Shown here piece after piece: positions 8,710-16,070 of a DNA stretch of 64,000 bases. Positions within the stretch are counted from its first letter, which is position 1. Each line of letters starts with the position of its first letter. The notes beneath the pieces are model-generated. The model had not been told where the DNA came from. It saw only the letters and a list, made by a program, of their open reading frames with translations, and did no database searches. This stretch comes from Aved-18 sp964606665 (GTDB lineage: Bacteria; Cyanobacteriota; Vampirovibrionia; Obscuribacterales; Obscuribacteraceae): NCBI GenBank assembly GCA_964606665.1, contig CAZSHS010000003.1, forward strand, positions 62,001 through 126,000. Direction: 5' to 3'. The translations under genes were made by a program, and so were the position numbers.

Positions 8710-9171
8710 ATGGATGAAATCGATGCTCAAGGTAGGCAACTTCTAATTGACCGACCTCAATTGAATAAAGGACGCTTGAGCGTTTATCGTGAATCTGAAG
8801 GTGACGACCACTGGTTTCCACGTCTTAACGTCAAATTGATTCGCTCAGGCACTGATGAAGTGCTTTGGAATTGGACTACTCATGACGACCCCATAGATTT
8901 TGACGAACCGCCACCTTATGGCGATGACTTGATTCTTGAAAAATATTTTGAGCTAGCACAGCCAATTCGTTCTCCAAGGGGACTTGAAGTTGTATTCATG
9001 CTCGCCAAAGGTGCTACTTCGCGCGGGAAAGTGTGCCAATTCTCTGCATCTCTTTATCTTTATCCCGACTCTTTTGAAGATCGCGGCGTTCAGGTAGGTG
9101 TCTTGGATTTCAGGCATGGTCTTACATCAGGCAGTGTGCCTTTATTTGCCCGTTACAACTTCCCTTGGTAA
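8710..9171 (+). CDS. Hypothetical protein, 153 residues
   Basis: I do not recognise the family. The protein is soluble, without signal peptide, rich in Asp, Trp and Pro, with predicted beta character throughout (LNVKLIRSGTDEVLWNWTTH; LEVVFMLAKGATSRGKVCQF; SASLYLYP). A single-domain beta-sandwich is plausible. It ends in RYNFPW. The ATG is the first in the frame. A 9-bp stem hairpin follows the stop by about 20 bases. The upstream gap carries three TTGGCATG units in alternating orientation. Confidence 0.65.
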   Translation: MDEIDAQGRQLLIDRPQLNKGRLSVYRESEGDDHWFPRLNVKLIRSGTDEVLWNWTTHDDPIDFDEPPPYGDDLILEKYFELAQPIRSPRGLEVVFMLAKGATSRGKVCQFSASLYLYPDSFEDRGVQVGVLDFRHGLTSGSVPLFARYNFPW

Positions 9172-9190
9172 CGAGCTGTTCTTATGAACC

Positions 9191-9216
9191 GACTAATGTA
9201 AGTAAACACATTAGTC
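9191..9216 (+). terminator. Hairpin after the 8710 gene, possible terminator
   Basis: GACTAATGT (9191-9199) and ACATTAGTC (9208-9216) form a perfect 9-bp stem with an 8-base loop about 20 bases past the stop codon. There is no T run after it, so intrinsic termination is uncertain. Confidence 0.4.
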
Positions 9217-9253
9217 TAGGCTGCCAGTTTCAGATATTCAGTTTGAAAAATTT

Positions 9254-9325
9254 TGCGCCCGCTGCGATTTGAACGCAGGACCAATCGGTTAAAAGCCGAG
9301 TGCTCTACCGCTGAGCTACGGGCGC
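9254..9325 (-). tRNA. tRNA-Lys (anticodon TTT)
   Basis: Read on the minus strand: acceptor GCGCCCG pairs with CGGGCGC, D arm GCTCAGCGGTAGAGC, anticodon loop CTTTTAA giving UUU, and T arm CTGCG-TTCAAAT-CGCAG. 72 bases with discriminator A; the 3' CCA is not encoded. A short T-rich run follows the gene. Confidence 0.95.
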
Positions 9326-9500
9326 ATAATCCAGCAATTGTGCAAAACGCACCATTGCAATTGCAGATTCTTGCAAATTTCGTATCTGATTTGCAGATTT
9401 ATGCAGATTCTTGAATATTATCTTACTAACATTTCGTTCTCAAGGAAATAGCTGAAATTATCTGATCGCTATCCGATTAGATACTATTTAGCCGTGTCTG

Positions 9501-9530
9501 TTGACTAACAGATCTATAAGTAAGTAGTAT
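9501..9530 (+). promoter_or_regulatory. Candidate promoter of the pyrimidine-degradation operon
   Basis: TTGACT (9501-9506) and TAGTAT (9525-9530) are separated by 18 bases and resemble sigma70 -35/-10 boxes. A start near 9537 would give a leader of about 200 bases that contains palindrome copy 3. Confidence 0.4.
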
Positions 9531-9610
9531 TTCACCTTCTTAACATTCGTTTTAGTTTTTAACTTTAAAACTTGGCGCTTGTTAAGGGGATTCTGTGGGG
9601 ACCAGCTCTG

Positions 9611-9636
9611 AACCATATCCGTTAACGGATATGCTT
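9611..9636. repeat. Interspersed palindrome, copy 3
   Basis: AACCATATCCGTT followed by AACGGATATGCTT; one mismatch in the outer arm (C instead of G). It lies about 100 bases upstream of the aminotransferase start, in its presumed leader. Confidence 0.9.
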
Positions 9637-9737
9637 TCAAAAGGACTGGGATTTGTGCGCTGGTGAGCCTCACCAGATGTGGTGCCCTATTTTTTCCCAG
9701 TCGTTCTGTTCCACTATATAAAGTGAGGTCAGTTGTT

Positions 9738-11066
9738 TTGAAACCAGGAAAACCTGCGCTCAGTAAAGCCGAATTAAAAGCCAAGCGTGATAAATACATA
9801 TTCGGATCGGTCAAGCACTTATTTTCAGATCCACCTCATTTCGTAAAAGGGCAGGGACAGTACCTTTACGACCAAGAAGGTCGTGAGTATCTGGATATGT
9901 TTGCAGGCATAGTCACTGTCAGTGTCGGGCATTGTCATCCTAAAGTTGTTGATGTCACAGTCGAACAAGTCAAAACTTTGCAACACACATCGACCATTTT
10001 TATGACTCAACCGATGGTTGATTTGGCCGAGAGACTGGCTGAAATTGCTCCTGCTGGATTGTCAAAGAGTTTTATTACCAATTCAGGTACAGAGGCAAAT
10101 GAAGCGGCTGTGCGATTGGCACGCCTTGCCAGTGGTCGCAATGAGGTGATTGCACTTAAGCACTCATATCATGGAGAGTCTCATCTCACTTCGACTTTGA
10201 CTGCCAATCATAATTTCAGACCTGAGATTATGCCTGCATCAGGCATTGTTCATGCTGAAAACGCTTATTGTTATCGATGCCCGTTCAATAAAACATCCGA
10301 CAATTGTCAGCTTGAATGCGCGCAAGACGTCGAGCGTGTTATTCAAACTCAGACCAGCGGCAAGCCTGCTGTAATGATTGCCGAACCCATTCAAGGTGTG
10401 GGCGGGACCATTACTCCACCAGATGATTATTTTATAGAAGTGAAAAAGATTTTGGACAAGTACGGCGTTTTATTCATTGCCGATGAAGTGCAAACCGGAG
10501 TCGGTCGCACAGGACGCGAATGGTTTGGTATTTCAGGGTATGGTGTGGTTCCCGACATGATCACTATGGCTAAAGGGCTCGGTAATGGATTGCCCATTGG
10601 AGCGGTAATCGCACGCGATGAATTATCTGATCGTGTTTCTGGGCAACAACAAATCAATACTTTTGGTGGTAATCCTGTTTCATCTGCCACTGCTCTTGCT
10701 GTTCTTGATGTGATAGAAGAAGAAAAATTGATCAAGAATGCCAAAGAAGTTGGTGACTATCTAATAGAAGGCTTCAAAGAAATGAAGAAGCGTCATCCTG
10801 GATTTGTGGCTGACGTTCGTGGTCGTGGATTGATGCTTGGAGTGGAATTAGCGCTTAAAGATAAAACACCTTTGCCGCAACAAACTGCACGTGTGGTCGA
10901 ATTGTGTCGCGAAGATGGTGTGATTGTGGGCAAAGGCGGAATATTTGGCAACGTTATTCGTATCAAGCCTGCATTGAATATAACCAAAGAAAACGCAACC
11001 ACTTTACTTGAAGTGATGAGCAAAGCAATTGCCACGGTCGAAAAGGAATCTCAAATACTAGTTTAG
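9738..11066 (+). CDS. Class III aminotransferase, AGXT2-like
   Basis: 442 residues from a TTG at 9738, chosen because GTGAGG lies 9 bases upstream and the family begins near this point; the frame is open back to 9663. PLP-dependent fold type I with FIADEVQTGVGRTG and the PLP lysine in ITMAKGLGNG (K279). The cysteine-rich segment AYCYRCPFNKTSDNCQLECA is typical of the alanine-glyoxylate/beta-alanine aminotransferase AGXT2 group. In this operon the likely role is transamination of beta-alanine or 3-aminoisobutyrate, the products of reductive pyrimidine breakdown. The beta-ureidopropionase gene follows after a few bases. Confidence 0.9.
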   Translation: MKPGKPALSKAELKAKRDKYIFGSVKHLFSDPPHFVKGQGQYLYDQEGREYLDMFAGIVTVSVGHCHPKVVDVTVEQVKTLQHTSTIFMTQPMVDLAERLAEIAPAGLSKSFITNSGTEANEAAVRLARLASGRNEVIALKHSYHGESHLTSTLTANHNFRPEIMPASGIVHAENAYCYRCPFNKTSDNCQLECAQDVERVIQTQTSGKPAVMIAEPIQGVGGTITPPDDYFIEVKKILDKYGVLFIADEVQTGVGRTGREWFGISGYGVVPDMITMAKGLGNGLPIGAVIARDELSDRVSGQQQINTFGGNPVSSATALAVLDVIEEEKLIKNAKEVGDYLIEGFKEMKKRHPGFVADVRGRGLMLGVELALKDKTPLPQQTARVVELCREDGVIVGKGGIFGNVIRIKPALNITKENATTLLEVMSKAIATVEKESQILV

Positions 11067-11082
11067 GAAAATGGAGAAAATT

Positions 11083-11970
11083 ATGTCGAGAATCGTGAAG
11101 TGCGGACTAATCCAAACGAAAAACGAAGTTATCTCCCCTGATGGTGGCACTGATGCCCAAACTATGGAGAAAATCAAAAAAGCGATGCTCGACAAACATG
11201 TCGAGTACATAAAGAAAGCTGGCGAGCAGAAAGTACAGATTTTGTGCTTGCAAGAAATTTTCAATGGACCTTATTTTTGCGCTGAACAACAAAATTGTTG
11301 GTATGACACGGCGGAAGAGATTCCCGATGGTCCCACTATTAAGGTGATGCAAGACCTAGCCAAAAAATATAACATGGTCATTGTCGTTCCTATATATGAG
11401 AAAGAAGGAACTGGCGTGTTGTACAATTCGGCTGCCGTCATCGACGCTGATGGAAAGTATCTTGGTAAATACAGAAAGAATCACATCCCTCATGTGGCTC
11501 CTGGCTTTTGGGAGAAATTCTATTTCAAACCAGGCAATTTAGGCTACCCTGTATTTCACACCAAATACGCCACCATTGGCGTCTATATTTGTTACGACAG
11601 GCACTTCCCGGAAGGCGCACGTGCACTTGGTCTTGGCGGAGCAGAAATTGTGTTCAATCCCTCTGCGACAGTTGCGGGCTTGTCAGAATATTTGTGGAAG
11701 CTTGAACAACCAGCACATGCTGCCGCCAACGGATATTTCGTTGGTGCTATCAATAGAGTAGGAACAGAAGCCCCATGGAATATTGGCGAATTCTACGGCT
11801 CAAGCTATTTCTGTAATCCTCGTGGTCAAATTGTGGCTCTTGCAAGTCGCGACCAAGAAGAACTGATTGTGTCTGATCTTGACCTAGATGAAATCAAAGA
11901 AGTGCGCCACACCTGGCAGTTCTTTAGAGATCGTCGACCGGAAACCTACGAAGCGCTCACTAAACTATAA
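11083..11970 (+). CDS. Beta-ureidopropionase (nitrilase superfamily)
   Basis: 295 residues. The ATG at 11083 is preferred to the one at 11071 because GGAGAAAATT gives it a well-spaced ribosome site. The carbon-nitrogen hydrolase triad is visible: Glu in CLQEIFNGPYF (E58), Lys in KYRKNHIPH (K132) and Cys in GVYICYDRHFPE (C170). The length and the YFCAEQQNCWYDTAEE and GFWEKFYFKPGN segments match beta-ureidopropionase, which hydrolyses N-carbamoyl-beta-alanine to beta-alanine, CO2 and ammonia. N-carbamoylputrescine amidase is the nearest alternative, but the PreT/PreA neighbours favour pyrimidine catabolism. Confidence 0.9.
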   Translation: MSRIVKCGLIQTKNEVISPDGGTDAQTMEKIKKAMLDKHVEYIKKAGEQKVQILCLQEIFNGPYFCAEQQNCWYDTAEEIPDGPTIKVMQDLAKKYNMVIVVPIYEKEGTGVLYNSAAVIDADGKYLGKYRKNHIPHVAPGFWEKFYFKPGNLGYPVFHTKYATIGVYICYDRHFPEGARALGLGGAEIVFNPSATVAGLSEYLWKLEQPAHAAANGYFVGAINRVGTEAPWNIGEFYGSSYFCNPRGQIVALASRDQEELIVSDLDLDEIKEVRHTWQFFRDRRPETYEALTKL

Positions 11971-12030
11971 GACGAAATCTGCAAGTTTCACTGCTTCGAT
12001 TAATTCCTGCTTCAACACAAAGGAACGACA

Positions 12031-13427
12031 ATGGCAGAGCACTATAAACCGTTTAAATACAAGCCTTGGGAAATGAGCTTGGAGCAACGCTTTCAAGAAG
12101 TTTTTCCTCCCTATTCTCAACGAGAGGCGATGCAAGAGGCGAACCGATGCCTGTATTGTTATGATGCACCATGTATAGTGGCATGTCCGACTCATATCGA
12201 CATTCCTACTTTTATCAAGAAAATTGCAACCGATAACGTGAGAGGCTCGGCGCGCACTATTCTGGAGTCGAATTTACTTGGTGCCACTTGTTCGCGCGTC
12301 TGTCCGGTTGAAGAGTTGTGCGAAGGGGCATGTGTTCTCGCTCATGACCACAAGCCAATAACTATAGGTCGTTTACAACGCTATTCAATGGATTATGCAT
12401 CTTCGCGTCAAATCAAATTCTTCGAACCTGGAAAATCTAACGGATATAAAATCGCCATTGTCGGTTCCGGACCTGCAGGTCTTTCTTGTGCTGGTGAGTT
12501 AGCCAAGCTTGGATTTGATGTTACCGTTTTTGAAAAGAAAAAGTGGGGCGGCGGTCTTGATACCTATGGTATCGTCGTCTTTCGAGAGCCGGTTGAAGTC
12601 AGTCTTTCCGAAGTGAAAATGATGGAAGACCTCGGTGTGAAATTTAAGTTCAATCAAACAATTGGCGAGCAACTGACATTCCAACAATTAGTGGATGAAT
12701 ATGATGCCGTCTTCGTTAGCGTTGGTCTTGGTAATGTTCCAGACATGGAAATTCCGGGTGAAGATTTAGATGGTGTGCTCGATGGACTGGACTTTATCGA
12801 GGAAACTAAAACCGAACCACTTTCGACGATCAAATATGGTGAACGTGTCTGCATAATTGGTGCCGGTAACACTGGTATCGACTGCGCCACCATTGCACGA
12901 CGTCTGGGATCACAGCGCGTAATGATTGTTTATCGTCGCTCCGAAGCTGAGATGCCTGCTTATCCTTTCGAGTACGAGTTTGCTATGCGCGAAGGGGTAA
13001 ACTTTATGTTCTTAACCAACCCCGTAGAAGTAATAGGCAAAGATGGCAAAGTGGTGGCACTGCGTTGCCAGCGCATGGACCTGGGCGAACCAGNNNNNNN
13101 NNNCGCCGCAAGCCAGTTGCTGTGCCTGATTCTGAATTTGATATTCCATGCGATATGGTTATAACTGCTATTGGACAGAAAAAGCTTTCAAATGTAGTAG
13201 ATGCTTTGGTCAAATTGGGCGTGCATACAGACCGTGGTTATATCCTGGTTGAGGATGGCACCAATCGCACCGCTCATCCCAAAATCTTTGCAGGGGGCGA
13301 TTGTATTCGCAATAAGGGCGAAGCTTCAACTGTTATGGCTGTGGAGGACGGTAAAATCGCAGCGCGTGGGATAGCCAAAAAATTCGCCATTCAATTAACT
13401 GAAGTAAAACAGGGAGCAAAAGGCTAA
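12031..13427 (+). CDS. preT: NAD-dependent dihydropyrimidine dehydrogenase subunit PreT (split by assembly gap)
   Basis: Two open frames (to 13093 and from 13104) belong to one gene interrupted by ten N. The N-terminus has the iron-sulfur cysteines of the GltD-like family (CLYCYDAPCIVACPTHIDIP and CSRVCPVEELCEGAC). An FAD Rossmann motif (IVGSGPAGLSCAGEL) and an NAD(P) motif (IIGAGNTGIDCATIARRLG) follow, then ITAIGQKK and the FAD-closing AGGDCIRNKGEAS. PreT feeds electrons from NAD(P)H to PreA. The two halves are out of frame as drawn; a true gap of 11 bases (8 or 14 would also fit) restores one frame of about 465 residues. AGGA lies 7 bases before the ATG. It overlaps preA by one base (TAATG). 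Confidence 0.9.
13094..13103. other. Assembly gap (10 N) inside preT
   Basis: A run of ten N. Left flank encodes RMDLGEP and right flank RRKPVAVP; relatives have a few residues between them. Frames on the two sides agree if the real gap is 11 bases rather than 10. No duplicated flank is seen here. Confidence 0.95.
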
Positions 13428-14773
13428 TGAAAAAGAAACCAGACCTGTCCATTGACTTTTGCGGAATTAAATCACCTAATCCATTTTGGTTGGCATCAGC
13501 GCCTCCAAGTAATTCTGGATATCAAGTTCAGAAGGCATTTGAAGATGGTTGGGGTGGTGCTGTTTGGAAGACTATTGGCGCACCAGTTCTAAACGTTTGT
13601 AATCGTTATGGAACCATGGATTACAAGGGTTCGAAAATTATTGGTCTCAACAACGTCGAGTTAATTTCGGATCGTCCAATTGAAGTTAATCTGCGTGAGA
13701 TGGCTGAGGTGAAACGAAACTTTCCTAACCATGCCGTAATTGCTTCTATCATGGTCGAATCAAAAAAGGAAGCATGGCAGGAAATTGTAAAACGTACAGA
13801 AGAAACGGGCATTGACGGGTTCGAACTCAATTTCGGCTGTCCGCACGGAATGTCTGAGCGCGGAATGGGATCGGCTATGGGACAGGTTCCCGAATATACG
13901 TGCATGGTTACTGAATGGGTGATGGAAGTGGCGACGAAGCCCGTAATAGTAAAGCTCACCCCAAATGTGACAGATATTGTGCAACCAGCGCGTGCCGCTC
14001 TTAAAGCTAAGTGCGATGCTCTTTCTTTGATTAATACCATTAATAGTATCATGGGCGTTGATTTAGACACTTTTGAATTACGGCCCAACGTAGGCGGAAA
14101 AGGCGGTCACGGCGGATATGCAGGACCGGCAGTGAAGCCGATTGCCTTGCATCTCCTTAGTGCCGTCGGGTCTGATCCTGAAGTGATGGCATCAAAGGTT
14201 CCAATTTCAGGTATTGGCGGAGTAGAAACCTGGCAAGATGCAGTTGAATTTATGCTACTTGGCTCGACTTCTGTTCAAGTCTGCACTGCTGTGATGCATT
14301 GGGGATTTCGAATTGTCGAAGACATGGTTGAAGGTATGAGCAACTGGATGGAAGAGAAAGGCTTCGAAAAGTGCACCGATTTTATTGGCAAGAGCTTGCC
14401 GCGCATTTCTAATTTTGGAGATTTTGATCTCGGATTTCAAACAGTTGCGCGTATCAATCACGACAAATGCATTCAGTGCAATCTTTGTTTTATTGCCTGC
14501 AATGATGCTGCTCACCAATGTATTGATTTAAAAGAATTGAAGTTGAAAGATGAAGTGAATGAGCGTCTTTGGCCTGTAGTTCGGGAAAAGGATTGTGTTG
14601 GTTGCGACTTGTGCTCCGTTGTTTGTCCAGTTGATGATTGTATTTCAATGGTTGAAGTGGAGAGTGGTCGCCCACACGTTACCTGGAACGAATTAACCAA
14701 AAATCGCCCAGAAGTTCTGGAATGGGACAAAATGGAAAAATATCGCGAAGAGGCCAACATCCATATCCATTAA
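13427..14773 (+). CDS. preA: NAD-dependent dihydropyrimidine dehydrogenase subunit PreA
   Basis: 448 residues. The N-terminal dihydroorotate-dehydrogenase-like FMN barrel runs to about residue 320 (NPFWLASAPPSNSG, ELNFGCPHGM, KLTPNVTD, ISGIGGVETW). The C-terminus has two [4Fe-4S] ferredoxin motifs, CIQCNLCFIACNDAAHQC and CVGCDLCSVVCPVDDC. With PreT it reduces uracil and thymine to their dihydro forms. The stop of preT and the ATG overlap by one base, so the subunits are coupled. A dihydropyrimidinase gene, needed between PreA and beta-ureidopropionase, is not in the window. A perfect palindrome copy starts 24 bases past the stop. Confidence 0.94.
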   Translation: MKKKPDLSIDFCGIKSPNPFWLASAPPSNSGYQVQKAFEDGWGGAVWKTIGAPVLNVCNRYGTMDYKGSKIIGLNNVELISDRPIEVNLREMAEVKRNFPNHAVIASIMVESKKEAWQEIVKRTEETGIDGFELNFGCPHGMSERGMGSAMGQVPEYTCMVTEWVMEVATKPVIVKLTPNVTDIVQPARAALKAKCDALSLINTINSIMGVDLDTFELRPNVGGKGGHGGYAGPAVKPIALHLLSAVGSDPEVMASKVPISGIGGVETWQDAVEFMLLGSTSVQVCTAVMHWGFRIVEDMVEGMSNWMEEKGFEKCTDFIGKSLPRISNFGDFDLGFQTVARINHDKCIQCNLCFIACNDAAHQCIDLKELKLKDEVNERLWPVVREKDCVGCDLCSVVCPVDDCISMVEVESGRPHVTWNELTKNRPEVLEWDKMEKYREEANIHIH

Positions 14774-14796
14774 ATTCCTTCGTCACTCTCTTTCAG

Positions 14797-14824
14797 AAAC
14801 CATATCCGTTAACGGATATGGTTT
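14797..14824. repeat. Interspersed 28-bp palindrome, copy 4 (perfect)
   Basis: Identical to copies 1 and 6. It lies 24 bases after preA and 98 bases before the transposase-derived gene, and is followed by T-rich sequence. Confidence 0.95.
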
Positions 14825-14922
14825 TGTTTTTAGGGGCTTGCGCCTTTGAACAGAAAAAATTGAACTTTTTTCTCCTTTTTGTCGTTGTTTAGAGTAGCGA
14901 CCTTAATGCGGAGGAACGTTTT

Positions 14923-15981
14923 ATGTTCAATTTTTATCGAAATTATGAGCCAGATAAGCTGGCTCACGCTGGGAAGCTGGTTCAAGCGTTTCACGAATTT
15001 GAAAAAAAATTTCCGACAGAGAAGGAGAGCATAGAGCTTTTTGCTAACCTGGTATTAACGGAAATTGGAGTCCAGTGCAGATTTTGTTCTTCTACTTCTA
15101 TAGTCAGAGAGTACGGCTCCAGACTATATAGATGTTCGCAATGTCGCAGAAAAGGTTGGATTTTTACGGGGACTTTTTTTGAAAAAATGCGATTAGCAAA
15201 ACTTTGGAATGCCACGATTTGGCTTTACGAAAGAAAAATCAGATTTAATGCCTGGCAATTAGCAAATCTGTGTCAGGTCGCATATTCTTCTGCACTTGTA
15301 ATTAATCGTAAGATTGCTAAAGTCATACATGTATTGCAAAGTCAGCATGCCGAATCTGTTCCATCGGGAGTGTTCATGACACTTTTCTGCAAGAGAAGTA
15401 GAGAAACTCCGGCTAATGCGCATCCAAAATTTGAACAAATAAAAGTGGATGAGACTCTTTTGGCAAATCAAATTGAGGTTGAAGAAGAATCAAATACTCG
15501 AACTGACGAGATCAATGGGCTATCGAACAAATTAACTGAGGAGGAAGCTGAGATTCTTGCCTTACTTAGTGAAAAGCCTCTTCATCTTGACGATATTTGT
15601 CGTAAATTCCATTCGGAAACTGGATTAATAATAGCTACACTCACAATGTTGGAACTAAATGATTTGGTCATTAGAAGTCCTGGTGATTATTACTCCAAAA
15701 TTGCAAAACCAAAAAATATTTCCCAAGACATGAAAGCAAGACAGGATCTCATTAACTATTATCTTCAATCAAGTAAAGTGGCGGAATTTGTTGATTACGC
15801 TTGCTCTAAATATCATGGATTTAGTAGGAAGTATCTGCAATTCTACATTGCTAAATTTCAAGCGGCTATTCAGGACGGTTTTATGGCACCCGGGAAAATA
15901 CTTCAAGAATGTCTTCGGCATGAGAGTTTTAGTTATTCTCAAATGCTTGAATATGTTTCGCCCGACGATGTAGTATTTTGA
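14923..15981 (+). CDS. Transposase-derived zinc-ribbon / winged-helix protein
   Basis: 352 residues. Residues 50-80 form a zinc ribbon (C52-C55, C71-C74) followed by GTFFEKMRLAKLWNATIW and an HTH-like region, as in ISXO2/IS1595 transposases. IKVDETLL (D176) matches the segment that carries their first catalytic Asp. Where the rest of the DDE core should follow, residues about 205-258 resemble a DprA-type winged helix (LTEEEAEILALLSEKPLHLD...LNDLVIRSPGDYYSK). Residues 299-313 (GFSRKYLQFYIAKFQ) resemble the transposase C-terminus. The gene is more AT-rich than its neighbours. Palindrome copies lie 98 bases before the start and 53 bases past the stop. It is probably not a standard active transposase; domestication or mobilisation of the palindromes are the main hypotheses. 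GGAGG precedes the ATG. Confidence 0.7.
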   Translation: MFNFYRNYEPDKLAHAGKLVQAFHEFEKKFPTEKESIELFANLVLTEIGVQCRFCSSTSIVREYGSRLYRCSQCRRKGWIFTGTFFEKMRLAKLWNATIWLYERKIRFNAWQLANLCQVAYSSALVINRKIAKVIHVLQSQHAESVPSGVFMTLFCKRSRETPANAHPKFEQIKVDETLLANQIEVEEESNTRTDEINGLSNKLTEEEAEILALLSEKPLHLDDICRKFHSETGLIIATLTMLELNDLVIRSPGDYYSKIAKPKNISQDMKARQDLINYYLQSSKVAEFVDYACSKYHGFSRKYLQFYIAKFQAAIQDGFMAPGKILQECLRHESFSYSQMLEYVSPDDVVF

Positions 15982-16034
15982 TGTAATTGGTCCCGTCTGG
16001 ATTTCGGCACGTTTCTGTAGTATCGAGGGTGGAG

Positions 16035-16058
16035 ACAATAACCGTTAACGGATATTGT
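16035..16058. repeat. Interspersed palindrome, copy 5 (variant arms)
   Basis: ACAATAACCGTT followed by AACGGATATTGT. The outer CCAT/ATGG pair of the consensus is changed on both sides (CAAT/ATTG), which keeps pairing; one A:A mismatch remains. It lies between the transposase-derived gene and the convergent TPR gene. Confidence 0.85.
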
Positions 16059-16070
16059 TTTGAAAGAAGA

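Larger units (their letters stand above)
9326..9737. other. 412-base gene-free stretch before the pyrimidine operon
   Basis: No credible gene is seen. It holds three direct copies of TGCAGATT (9362-9369, 9392-9399, 9402-9409, spaced 30 and 10 bases), a candidate promoter (9501-9530) and one copy of the interspersed palindrome (9611-9636). The open frame from 9663 is the upstream extension of the aminotransferase frame. Confidence 0.6.

Noticed and set aside
9488..9814. Minus-strand 108-residue open frame across the operon leader
   Set aside because: It overlaps the aminotransferase start, includes the palindrome in a neutral frame, and shows no protein-like pattern.
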